Shown piece after piece: positions 19,260-28,596 of a stretch of DNA of 40,245 nt. The translations under genes were made by a program, and so were the position numbers. The notes below the pieces were generated by a model. The model saw only the letters and a program-made list of their open reading frames with translations, did not search any database and was not told the DNA's origin. Every line of letters starts with the position of its first letter. Position 1 is the first letter of the stretch. The DNA is from Candidatus Parcubacteria bacterium (GTDB taxonomy: Bacteria > Patescibacteriota > Minisyncoccia > Phycocordibacterales > Phycocordibacteraceae), in NCBI GenBank assembly GCA_021731495.1, contig JAKFXG010000030.1, positions 1 through 40,245 of the forward strand, read 5' to 3'.

Positions 19260-21437
19260 ATGGCTAATTTCAAACTCCACCTCCCATTCCAACCTGCAGG
19301 CGACCCCGGTGAGATAGCCGCAGACGGCATCTCACGGGGCGAGAATCATTTCAAAATGACCGCACCCAACAATATGAGTGTTTTCCGATTACATTCACCA
19401 TTTCCTCCTGCAGGCGATCAGCCGAAAGCTATCGAGGCACTCGAGCAAGGACTCAAAAAAGGTCTGCGACACCAGACGTTGTTTGGCGTGACCGGTAGCG
19501 GAAAGACGTTTACGGTGGCAAATGTCATCGCAAAAAATGACAAACCGACGCTCGTGCTCGCACACAACAAAACTCTTGCGGCTCAGCTTGCTCAAGAGTA
19601 TCGCGAATTTTTCCCCGAGAATGCCGTACATTATTTCGTTTCGTACTACGACTACTACCAGCCGGAGGCGTACATCGCACACTCAGATACCTATATTGAG
19701 AAGGAGGCGATGATTAACGCCGAGATAGACCGTTTGCGGCACGCAGCGACGCAGGCGCTTCTCACACGCAAGGACGTCATCATCGTTGCCTCTGTTTCCG
19801 CCATCTATGGTCTCGGTTCGCCCGAGGAATACGAGAAGGTACACGTTAAAATCCAGAAGCAGCAAGCAGTAGCAGGGGGCAGAGGAGGACTTATTCGTCA
19901 GCTGGTGGGTATTTATTTTGAACGGACAATTGCCGACCTGAATCCGGGGCAGTTGCGCGCCATCGGCAACTCGCTTGAGTTCATGCCGGTCAACGAGCGC
20001 GCTATTTACCGCATCGCATTCGATGGCGATAGTATCGCATCCATCGACCAGCTCGACCCGATCTCGCGCGCGAAAATCGCCGAACCAGACTCGGTCTTTG
20101 TCTTTCCAGCGAAACACTTTGTCACGAGCGAAGAGGAGCGTTTGCGGGCTATCGAGGACATCAAGCTCGAACTTGAGGAACAGCTTGCGAAGTTCAAGCG
20201 CGAAGAAAAGCCGCTTGAGGCCGAGCGGTTGAAGCGCCGCACGCTCCACGATCTCGCACTCATCCGCGAGCTCGGCTACACGAGCGGCATCGAGAATTAT
20301 TCCCGCCACTTTGATAAGCGTGCGCCGGGACAACCGCCGCACACGCTCCTTTCGTATTTCCCGCACGAAAAGGACGGTTCAGCTGATTTTCTTACCGTCA
20401 TCGATGAATCACACGTTACGGTGCCGCAGATAGGCGGTATGTATGCGGGCGATAAGTCGCGCAAGGATGTGCTCGTCGAATACGGTTTCCGCCTGCCAAG
20501 CGCACGCGATAACCGGCCGCTTCGGTTCGAAGAATTCGAAGAGCGCATCGGGCAAGTGTTGTACACAAGTGCGACGCCAGGCCCCTATGAAAAAGCACAC
20601 TCAGAGCAGGTTGTTGAGCAGATCATCCGCCCAACCGGTCTCATCGACCCCGAGCTCACCGTACGGCCAATAGTCGAGACAGGCAGTTACAAAGGACAGA
20701 TCGCTGATTTCATCAACGAAGCGGAAACAGTCATCAAGCGCGGCGGCCGTGCGCTTGCAACGACGCTCACCAAGCAGATGGCGGAAGACCTCTCTGCATT
20801 CCTGCGTGAGCGGGGCATCAAGGCCGAATACCTCCACTCGGACGTAAAGACGATAGACCGCATCGACATTCTCACCAATTTTCGTAAAGGCATATTCGAT
20901 ATTCTGGTTGGCGTGAACCTCTTGCGCGAGGGGCTTGATTTGCCGGAAGTGGAGCTTGTCGGCATTCTGGATGCCGACAAAGAAGGTTTCTTGCGCAGTG
21001 AGACGTCGCTCATCCAGACCATCGGCCGCGCGGCACGCAATGTCCTCGGCCGTGTCATCCTCTACGCGGACTCCATGACCGGTTCGCTCGAACGCGCCAT
21101 CAGCGAAACGAATCGCCGCCGCGCGCTTCAGATTGCCTATAACGAAAAGCACGGCATCACGCCGCTGACCATCAAGAAGGAGATCCGTGACATCGCGGAA
21201 AGCATGCGCACCGAGCACCAACGAACGATTGACGAGCTTTTGGTACTCGATACTATCGCGTACAAAGATGATCCAAAAGCGTTCATCAAGCGCAAGCGTG
21301 AGGAAATGGCCGAAGCAGTCGAACAGCTCGATTTCGAGACCGCAGCGATACTGCGCGATGAAATATACAGGCTCAAGGGCAAGGAGCCACCGAGCAAGGC
21401 GAAGCCTCAGCGCAGGAGGAAGCGTTTTGGTTCCTGA
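19260..21437 (+). CDS. uvrB: Excinuclease ABC subunit B (start may be 19356 or 19374)
   Basis: GVTGSGKTFTVANVI, YYDYYQPEAYI, DESHVTVPQ, GVNLLREGLDLPEV, C-terminal UVR domain. Confidence 0.97.
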   Translation: MANFKLHLPFQPAGDPGEIAADGISRGENHFKMTAPNNMSVFRLHSPFPPAGDQPKAIEALEQGLKKGLRHQTLFGVTGSGKTFTVANVIAKNDKPTLVLAHNKTLAAQLAQEYREFFPENAVHYFVSYYDYYQPEAYIAHSDTYIEKEAMINAEIDRLRHAATQALLTRKDVIIVASVSAIYGLGSPEEYEKVHVKIQKQQAVAGGRGGLIRQLVGIYFERTIADLNPGQLRAIGNSLEFMPVNERAIYRIAFDGDSIASIDQLDPISRAKIAEPDSVFVFPAKHFVTSEEERLRAIEDIKLELEEQLAKFKREEKPLEAERLKRRTLHDLALIRELGYTSGIENYSRHFDKRAPGQPPHTLLSYFPHEKDGSADFLTVIDESHVTVPQIGGMYAGDKSRKDVLVEYGFRLPSARDNRPLRFEEFEERIGQVLYTSATPGPYEKAHSEQVVEQIIRPTGLIDPELTVRPIVETGSYKGQIADFINEAETVIKRGGRALATTLTKQMAEDLSAFLRERGIKAEYLHSDVKTIDRIDILTNFRKGIFDILVGVNLLREGLDLPEVELVGILDADKEGFLRSETSLIQTIGRAARNVLGRVILYADSMTGSLERAISETNRRRALQIAYNEKHGITPLTIKKEIRDIAESMRTEHQRTIDELLVLDTIAYKDDPKAFIKRKREEMAEAVEQLDFETAAILRDEIYRLKGKEPPSKAKPQRRRKRFGS

Positions 21438-21549
21438 CATTCTGTGAATGACGAGGTGCAACGTCCTTGGCCCCAAGGGACTGCATAACTCCCTCGCGCA
21501 AAGGATGACAAGGTTATATACTCCTTATACCACTCATTATTGAATAGTC

Positions 21550-21969
21550 ATGGACACCCCAATACATTCTGATACGTTCGAAGGGCTTGCGGGCAAGAAA
21601 GTGCTTGTTGTCGAGGACGACACTCTGCTTCACGACCTGCTTGCGAATAAGCTCGCAGATCTGCGTTCCCACGGCCTTGAGGTGCACCCGACTTTCAATG
21701 CCCCGGACGCTCTAGAGGTTGCGAAAAAAGAGAAGCCCGATCTCATCATTCTCGACCTCATGCTCCCCGGCATGACGGGTTTCGAATTTTTGGAGGCCTT
21801 GCGGAAGGAAGAGGGTATAAAGAACACGGCGGTTATCGTCTTCTCGAATTTGAATCAGGAAAGCGATAAAGAAAAGGCTCGAGCACTCGGCGTGAAAGAA
21901 TTTCTCGTAAAAGCGGATACATCTCTCGACGATATTTCTGGGAAAATAGTAGAGCTTTTGAAGGGTTAG
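21550..21969 (+). CDS. Response regulator (receiver domain only)
   Basis: VLVVEDDTLL...DLIILDLMLPGMTGFEFL...VKADTSLDDI. Confidence 0.93.
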   Translation: MDTPIHSDTFEGLAGKKVLVVEDDTLLHDLLANKLADLRSHGLEVHPTFNAPDALEVAKKEKPDLIILDLMLPGMTGFEFLEALRKEEGIKNTAVIVFSNLNQESDKEKARALGVKEFLVKADTSLDDISGKIVELLKG

Positions 21970-21976
21970 CGCGTCC

Positions 21977-23539
21977 ATGAGTGAACTCCTCGTCGTCACG
22001 ATAGGCTACGCGATCTCCATCGTGCTTAACCTTGGATTTGGTTTCTTCGTTCTCTCAAAAGGCTGGAAAAACACGACACATCGCTTGTTCTTTCTCATGT
22101 GTCTCTCGCTCGCAGGGTTCCAGATCTCGTTTGCTCTTGGGGCGAACACTGCCGACCCCTCTCTCGCGTACTGGTTCTGGTTCGCGAATATTTCTGATAT
22201 CTTCCTCGCCGTATTCTATCTGCATTTTATTGTGCTTGCGCTTCATGCTTTTCCGCGTTTCAAGTGGATAGTCGTTAGTTCTTATGCGGTGGGCTTGACC
22301 ATACTTACCGCGTGCATTCTCTATCCCGCCGAATTCCTCCCCCGTGTTGTACCCAAACTATATTTTAAAACGTACCTTGACGGCGGACCTCTATACGCCA
22401 TCATGCTTGGATTTTTTCTCACTATCTTCATTCTCGCTTTCGCCATCATGTTTCTGGAGCGGCACGCGCAGAGCATAGAAGGAAAGCGTCGGACCGAATA
22501 TCATATCTTCGCGCTCTTCTACGGCTTTGCGACTGGGATTACCGCGTTTCCCCTTGTCTTCGACATCCCGCTCGATCCCATCGCTTCGATGCTCATAGGG
22601 ACCTTTGTCATCCCCATGGTGTACGGAATGATTAAGAAAGACCTCCTTGATATCCGGCTCGTTGCGCGCCGCACGGTCATATTCACGGCCATAATATTCC
22701 TCATTACCGCCGTTATGTCCGCGATCTCCCTCCTCTCGAACTATCTCTCAGTCCACGTTCCCGGGTTCTCCTATTGGATGGTCCCCGCTTTGACCGCACT
22801 TATTGCGACCATAGTCGGCTACCTCTACTGGCGGAAGAGCGGGGAAGCCGAATTTCTCAAGTACGAGTTCATAAATATTTCAACGCATAAGTTCCGCACG
22901 CCACTTACCCGCATCCGTTGGGCAACCGAGGCTTTGCTCGCGCGCACGGATTTGCCCACTGAGACGCGCACGGCCGTCGTACACATACGCGATTCGGCAA
23001 TGGAGCTCATACAGCTCTCAACTCTGCTTATGGACGCGGTCAGAATCGAGAAGGAACATTATGCATATACCTATACGGTCATGTCTTTGGGGGAGCTCGT
23101 GAAGGATGTACTTGCGTCCTTCACGACCGCGATTGCCGACAAGCACATCAATCTTACGGTAGACATCCCACCCGAGCTCCCGCTGGTTCGCGCCGACCGG
23201 GATCGCCTCGCTTCTGCCATACATGTTTTTATCGAGAACGCCATAAGCTACACGCCAAATGGTGGCAGTATTCGCGTTGTACTTACGGGCTACACTGATG
23301 CGGTACGTTTCGAGGTGACAGACTCGGGTATAGGCGTCGGTCCGGACGAAAGGGCGCGCCTCTTTGTTAGATTTTATCGCTCAGACCGTGCACGTCGAGC
23401 GGACACGGAGGGGGTTGGTATTGGACTTTCCATAGCAAAAAATATCATCGAACGGCATCGTGGGACCGTAGGAGCATCCTCGAAGGGTGTCGGGAAAGGA
23501 AGCACGTTCTGGTTCACGTTGCCCGTGCGGGTAGCTTAG
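21977..23539 (+). CDS. Membrane sensor histidine kinase
   Basis: N-terminal multi-TM; HisKA-like ISTHKFRTPLTRIRW; HATPase VFIENAISYTPNGGSI, DSGIGVGPDE, GVGIGLSIAKNIIERHRG. Confidence 0.93.
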   Translation: MSELLVVTIGYAISIVLNLGFGFFVLSKGWKNTTHRLFFLMCLSLAGFQISFALGANTADPSLAYWFWFANISDIFLAVFYLHFIVLALHAFPRFKWIVVSSYAVGLTILTACILYPAEFLPRVVPKLYFKTYLDGGPLYAIMLGFFLTIFILAFAIMFLERHAQSIEGKRRTEYHIFALFYGFATGITAFPLVFDIPLDPIASMLIGTFVIPMVYGMIKKDLLDIRLVARRTVIFTAIIFLITAVMSAISLLSNYLSVHVPGFSYWMVPALTALIATIVGYLYWRKSGEAEFLKYEFINISTHKFRTPLTRIRWATEALLARTDLPTETRTAVVHIRDSAMELIQLSTLLMDAVRIEKEHYAYTYTVMSLGELVKDVLASFTTAIADKHINLTVDIPPELPLVRADRDRLASAIHVFIENAISYTPNGGSIRVVLTGYTDAVRFEVTDSGIGVGPDERARLFVRFYRSDRARRADTEGVGIGLSIAKNIIERHRGTVGASSKGVGKGSTFWFTLPVRVA

Positions 23540-23580
23540 CGCTTTCAGGTTCCATACCGTAATGATATAGTCATACCGTA

Positions 23581-23667
23581 CCTGCCCCGCCACGGGCAGG
23601 CCCCGTCGTACACTTTGCCATCATCGGACTTGCGTCAGATGATGGCAAAGTGTCCGTACGGGGCAGG
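23581..23667. repeat. Composite hairpin in the uvrA 5' leader
   Basis: Perfect 16-bp stem ACACTTTGCCATCATC/GATGATGGCAAAGTGT (23610-23625/23638-23653), outer CCTGCCCCG/CGGGGCAGG, extra CCTGCCC/GGGCAGG. Confidence 0.85.
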
Positions 23668-23679
23668 AAATTTGCATAG

Positions 23680-26409
23680 ATGACAAAAAAACTAACTAAA
23701 CAAGAAGAACATAAGCCCGCCTCGCCGAAGACGTCGAGTCGAGGCGGGCATAAGCACGGAAGCGACTGGCTCCGCGTGAAGGGTGCGCGTACCCACAATC
23801 TGAAAAATATCTCGGTCGACATGCCGCGCGGTGCGATGACGGTTATTACCGGTCTCTCGGGGAGCGGAAAGTCTTCACTCGCTTTCGATACGATATTTGC
23901 CGAAGGGCAGCGGCGATATGTCGAGTCACTTTCCGCATATGCCCGACAATTTCTTAATCAAATGGCAAAGCCGGACGTAGATGAAATCGTCGGCCTCTCG
24001 CCAGCCATTTCAATAGATCAGAAGAGTCGCTCAAATAATCCACGCTCTACGGTAGCAACGGTCACCGAGATCTACGATTATTTACGCGTGCTCTATGCGC
24101 GCGCGGGGCAGCCCTACTGCATCCATCATGACGTGCCCATCGTACGACTCTCAAAAGAGGAGATGATAAAGATGGTCTTTGCGCGCGTTGAAGCGAAGCG
24201 AGCCGGAACAGGAACAAGTGTCCTAGGTGTCGCGGTTGATAAAAGTGCGGTAACTATTTATGCGCCGGTCGTCGTGGGCAGAAAGGGCGAATACTATCAG
24301 TTGCTCTATGACCTTCTCGGTAAGGGGTACGAAAAAGTCGTCATCGATGGAAAGCCGCAATCGTTGCGCGAGAAGATCGAACTTGACCGGAACAAGCGCC
24401 ACAGCATCGACGCGGTTGTCGATAGTATTTTTGTATCTGAGTTTACCCGTACGACGCAGGGTGCTCGGGAACGGCTTTCCGAAGCGCTTGAGCTCGCACT
24501 CAAACAGGCGGATGGCTTGGTGAAGATCCAGCATGCCGATGGCACGATTGAAACGCTTTCCTCAAAATTTATTTGCCCCGAGGACGGCGCATCTTTCCCG
24601 GAGGTGGAACCGCGCCTGTTCTCGTTCAATTCTCCGTACGGCGCGTGTCCGGCATGTCACGGCCTCGGGACTGAGTCGCTCTTTTCAGAGGAAGTCTGCC
24701 CGGTCTGTGAAGGGAAACGGCTTCGTCCCGAAGCGCTTCGCGTGTATCTGAAGAGCAAAAAAGACAAAACGCTTGGGCTAAAACCTCGAGGAACCGAGGT
24801 TCGCCCGAACATTTCCGAAGGAAATGTTTTAGGGAAAAGCATTGTGGATTTTACGAACATGTCGATCAAAGAGGCGAAAGACTTTGTCGACTCCATTGAG
24901 CTTTCGGAAATGAAGAAAGATATTGCGGCACCCATTCTGAAAGAAATAGACGCCCGTCTCTCTTTCATGTTAAACGTCGGGCTCGACTACCTGACGCTCA
25001 ACCGTTCGGCCGCGACGCTCTCGGGCGGGGAAGCACAGCGCATCCGGCTTGCGTCACAGCTCGGAAGCGGGCTTACAGGCGCACTCTATGTCCTCGATGA
25101 ACCGACTATCGGACTCCACCAGCGCGATAATGACCGCCTCATCAAGACACTTCTCATCCTCAAAGAACTCGGGAATACGATCATTGTCGTCGAGCATGAC
25201 GAGGACACTATTTACTCGTCTGACTATTTGGTCGACATTGGTCCGGGCGCAGGTATTCACGGTGGTACGGTTGTCGCATCCGGCTGGTTGGATGATCTTC
25301 TTACCGCAAAGGAGAACGAAAGCGGATCTCTGACACTTTCGTATTTGCGTCAAGAAAGAGAAATAGCGGTACCGGAGAAGCGGCGCACGAGCGAAAAAGG
25401 TTGGATCAAAGTACGCGGTGCGACGTTGCACAATCTCATCAATCAGAATATTGATGTACCGCTCGGGAAACTCGTGTGTATCACAGGTGTCTCGGGAAGC
25501 GGGAAGTCGACATTCCTCTATGATATCTTGCACCGCAATATCGCGGCTCGCTTCGCTCGCCGCGAAGCGAAACTTGAACACGTCACCTCGCTCACCGGTA
25601 CCGAGTACGTGAGCCGCGCAGTCCTCATCGATCAGTCGCCGATAGGTCGTACGCCACGCTCAAATCCTGCGACCTATACGGGCGCCTTCACGCACATTCG
25701 CGACCTCTTCGCTGCCACCGCTGAGGCGCGCGCTCGCGGATGGAAACCGGGCCGCTTCTCATTCAATGTCTCCGGCGGCCGTTGTGAGGCTTGCCAAGGG
25801 AACGGTTCCATCGCGGTTGAAATGCACTTTCTGCCGACGGTATATGTGACGTGCGATATCTGCATGGGCAAGCGCTTCATGAAGGAGACGCTCGAAGTTA
25901 CCTATCGAGGTAAGAATATTTACGAAGTGCTGCAGATGACGATCGAAGAAGCAGAGAAATTCTTCGGCGACATTCCTGCCATTAGTGACCGTTTGATAAG
26001 TTTGAACTCGACCGGCCTTCAATACCTCACGCTCGGACAGAGCGCGACAACGCTTTCGGGTGGGGAGGCACAGCGCGTGAAAATAGCCAGCGAGCTGTAC
26101 CGCTCAATGACAATGAAGACTATCTACCTGCTCGACGAGCCGACGGTCGGGCTGCATTATGAGGATGTAAAGAAACTCATCGAGATCCTTCAAGAGCTTG
26201 TGCGCCGCGGCAATACCGTAGTGGTCATTGAGCACAATCTCGACGTGATTAAGAGCTCCGACTACCTCATCGACTTCGGTCCTGAGGGTGGTGCGGGCGG
26301 CGGCAAGATAGTCGCAAAGGGTACGCCCGAAGAGGTCGCCGAGACCGAAGGCTCCTATACGGGCGAGTATTTGGCGAAAAATTTAAAACGTCATGCAAAA
26401 AACAAATAA
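23680..26409 (+). CDS. uvrA: Excinuclease ABC subunit A
   Basis: [35 protein letters not shown], two ABC signatures, [19 protein letters not shown], CxxC zinc motifs. Confidence 0.98.
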   Translation: MTKKLTKQEEHKPASPKTSSRGGHKHGSDWLRVKGARTHNLKNISVDMPRGAMTVITGLSGSGKSSLAFDTIFAEGQRRYVESLSAYARQFLNQMAKPDVDEIVGLSPAISIDQKSRSNNPRSTVATVTEIYDYLRVLYARAGQPYCIHHDVPIVRLSKEEMIKMVFARVEAKRAGTGTSVLGVAVDKSAVTIYAPVVVGRKGEYYQLLYDLLGKGYEKVVIDGKPQSLREKIELDRNKRHSIDAVVDSIFVSEFTRTTQGARERLSEALELALKQADGLVKIQHADGTIETLSSKFICPEDGASFPEVEPRLFSFNSPYGACPACHGLGTESLFSEEVCPVCEGKRLRPEALRVYLKSKKDKTLGLKPRGTEVRPNISEGNVLGKSIVDFTNMSIKEAKDFVDSIELSEMKKDIAAPILKEIDARLSFMLNVGLDYLTLNRSAATLSGGEAQRIRLASQLGSGLTGALYVLDEPTIGLHQRDNDRLIKTLLILKELGNTIIVVEHDEDTIYSSDYLVDIGPGAGIHGGTVVASGWLDDLLTAKENESGSLTLSYLRQEREIAVPEKRRTSEKGWIKVRGATLHNLINQNIDVPLGKLVCITGVSGSGKSTFLYDILHRNIAARFARREAKLEHVTSLTGTEYVSRAVLIDQSPIGRTPRSNPATYTGAFTHIRDLFAATAEARARGWKPGRFSFNVSGGRCEACQGNGSIAVEMHFLPTVYVTCDICMGKRFMKETLEVTYRGKNIYEVLQMTIEEAEKFFGDIPAISDRLISLNSTGLQYLTLGQSATTLSGGEAQRVKIASELYRSMTMKTIYLLDEPTVGLHYEDVKKLIEILQELVRRGNTVVVIEHNLDVIKSSDYLIDFGPEGGAGGGKIVAKGTPEEVAETEGSYTGEYLAKNLKRHAKNK

Positions 26410-26413
26410 ATAT

Positions 26414-26439
26414 CGGCCGTCCCTAGTTAGGGACGGCCG
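26414..26439. terminator. Perfect 12-bp hairpin between convergent genes
   Basis: CGGCCGTCCCTA GT TAGGGACGGCCG. Confidence 0.7.
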
Positions 26440-26454
26440 AAGTTCTGTCAGACC

Positions 26455-26886
26455 TTACTTGTTGAGATAGAGCTTCATTCCTGTGGAGACATTGAGCCTG
26501 GTCATTTCGAGAAACAGGATTTGATCGAAGTAGACTGAGACTTTTCGAGCTTCCGGATTCGGGAAAATCAAAAGCTCGTCTCCAGGTTGGAACTCCTTCG
26601 CATACATGCCACCTTCTCCGTCTTTTAATGGTGACAAAGGAGTCTCGTCTTTCCATAGGAAGCATGCCGGACAAAACTGGCGCAGCTCTTTATACTCGGT
26701 TGGCTTGATGATTCCTTCGCGTATTATTTTCCCGTCTCTTTTAGCAATAATACGTTCCCCAGTTGCCTGCGACGGCGCATGAAAGTAACCTGTAAGCAAA
26801 GGTAGTGCGCCTGCGCTTGGCCGCCAGCTGAAGCAGTTTCCCTGCCTCGTCTCAACGACATCGATACTCATGCAAATCTTTGGCAT
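26455..26886 (-). CDS. Hypothetical protein
   Basis: Reverse strand GGAGGG-TTTGGTC-ATG; 143-aa ORF. Confidence 0.55.
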   Translation of the reverse strand: MPKICMSIDVVETRQGNCFSWRPSAGALPLLTGYFHAPSQATGERIIAKRDGKIIREGIIKPTEYKELRQFCPACFLWKDETPLSPLKDGEGGMYAKEFQPGDELLIFPNPEARKVSVYFDQILFLEMTRLNVSTGMKLYLNK

Positions 26887-26961
26887 GACCAAACCCTCCT
26901 AGCTGTTGCTTTAAACCCAAATCTATTTTATAACATAACAGTGAGATAGTCAATTATAGAT

Positions 26962-28260
26962 ATGGAGCGAACTCATTTAGAGAAGCGTAATCTGCCGGAT
27001 GTGCCGGGTGTGTACCTCTTTAAGCAAGGACGAAAGGTTTTATACGTTGGGAAGGCGACGAGCCTGCGCGACCGTGTGAAGTCGTATTTCGACGACGACC
27101 TGATCGCCACGCGCGGCCCGCGCGTGGTTGATATGGTGACGAAGTCGGACCGGGTCGTATATGAGACGACACCAACGGTGCTCGAGGCACTCGTGCGCGA
27201 GGCAGCGCTCATTAAGAAGTATCGGCCGAGCGCAAACGTCGACGGAAAGGACGACAAGACATTTCTCTATGCGGTTATCACGGAAGAGGACATACCGCGC
27301 GTGCTGATGGTACGCGGGAAAGATATTGATTTTAAAATACTACGCACTCGCACCGGTCAGAACCTGAAGGCCGTGTATGGACCGTTTCCATCTGGCGCGC
27401 AATTACGCGAGGGACTGAGGCTCATCCGACGCATCTTCGCGTTCTTTGATACGCCGAAGCCGGTCGGGACGAAGAGCCCCAGTGAGATAAAAATCAAATC
27501 TCACGGGGTAAATAAACACCAGAACGCGAGAGTTGAGTTTAATCAACAAATTGGCATATACCCGCGTACGTTTAATGAGAAAGAGTATCGCCGCACGATA
27601 CGTCACGTAATGCTTTTTCTCAGCGGGCGCGGAAAAGAATTGCGTACCATGCTTGAGAAAGAAATGCGAAAAGCGGCGAAGGAAGAGCGGTTCGAAGATG
27701 CAGCTGAAGCACGGCGGGAGCTCTTCGCCCTTGATCACATTCAGGATGTCTCGCTTATCAAGGACGAAAGTCTTGAGGAGTCACATCCTGTACAAGGTTC
27801 AACCTTGTACAGGACAACCTTGTACAGGATAGAAGCATACGATACTGCACACCTGTCGGGCACGAACGCCATTGGCGTCATGACGGTTATTGAGGGCGGT
27901 GTACCGACAAAGAGGGATTACCGAACGTTCAACATTCGGGGCGTAAAGAAAAACGATGACATCGCGTCCTTGAAGGAAGTGCTCTCGCGTCGGCTTAGTC
28001 ATCCGGAATGGGCACTACCGAAGGTCATCGTGGTGGATGGAGGAACCACCCATAAAAAGGCTGCAGAGAGCGTTCTCGCCGCGGCGGGTCTCATTGTTCC
28101 AGTTGTTGCTGTGGTAAAAGATGAACGACACCGTCCGCGCGAAGTCATTGGTGCTCGCCGTGCCGGTGTGAGCGAAGCAGACGCGGTGCTTGCCAATAGC
28201 GAAGCGCACCGCTTCTCGCTCGCGTGGCACCGCCGCGCCCGTTCATCGCAGATGCGATAA
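26962..28260 (+). CDS. uvrC: Short UvrC (GIY-YIG, UVR and RNase H-like domains, no C-terminal HhH)
   Basis: GVYLFKQGRKVLYVGKATSLRDRVKSYF; MRKAAKEERFEDAAEARRELFAL; VDGG, VVKDERHRP, EAHRFSLAWHR. Confidence 0.93.
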   Translation: MERTHLEKRNLPDVPGVYLFKQGRKVLYVGKATSLRDRVKSYFDDDLIATRGPRVVDMVTKSDRVVYETTPTVLEALVREAALIKKYRPSANVDGKDDKTFLYAVITEEDIPRVLMVRGKDIDFKILRTRTGQNLKAVYGPFPSGAQLREGLRLIRRIFAFFDTPKPVGTKSPSEIKIKSHGVNKHQNARVEFNQQIGIYPRTFNEKEYRRTIRHVMLFLSGRGKELRTMLEKEMRKAAKEERFEDAAEARRELFALDHIQDVSLIKDESLEESHPVQGSTLYRTTLYRIEAYDTAHLSGTNAIGVMTVIEGGVPTKRDYRTFNIRGVKKNDDIASLKEVLSRRLSHPEWALPKVIVVDGGTTHKKAAESVLAAAGLIVPVVAVVKDERHRPREVIGARRAGVSEADAVLANSEAHRFSLAWHRRARSSQMR

Positions 28261-28283
28261 TGGCGGCACGTTCGTGCCGCCAT

Positions 28284-28550
28284 TTAGCCCTCCTTTTTCC
28301 AGTTCAATATTTTTCCTGATCTGATCAGTTCCGAACGCTTTTCTTCTTCCCACCCGATAAATTCTGTAGAGCTAAGCGTCCAGCGCTCGCGCATTTCCAA
28401 CAGCGTGTTGTTTGCTTCTAATGCTCCGCGAATATTTCCTGACGCGAGGCATAACAGGTACTCGTGGGCATATCCCTTAAAAACCTTTTTTCTGTTCCTC
28501 CATCCAGGGTCTGGAAGAGGGTACCGTAAGACATCCATCGACTCCTCCAT
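28284..28550 (-). CDS. Hypothetical protein (up to 88 aa)
   Basis: Intact ORF between uvrC terminator hairpin and divergent ddl. Confidence 0.45.
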   Translation of the reverse strand: MEESMDVLRYPLPDPGWRNRKKVFKGYAHEYLLCLASGNIRGALEANNTLLEMRERWTLSSTEFIGWEEEKRSELIRSGKILNWKKEG

Positions 28551-28596
28551 AACTGTCCTGTCGCGGACTATAGCATAAGGGTGGTATATTTTTCAT

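Noticed and set aside
20601-21476. 291-aa minus-strand ORF antisense to uvrB (and 19683..20366)
   Set aside because: Mirror of a confidently identified CDS, no recognisable motifs
25545-25570. TCGCTTCGC-TCGCC-GCGAAGCGA palindrome in uvrA
   Set aside because: Simple CGCTTCG-type composition in a naturally variable UvrA loop; not convincing as an inserted element
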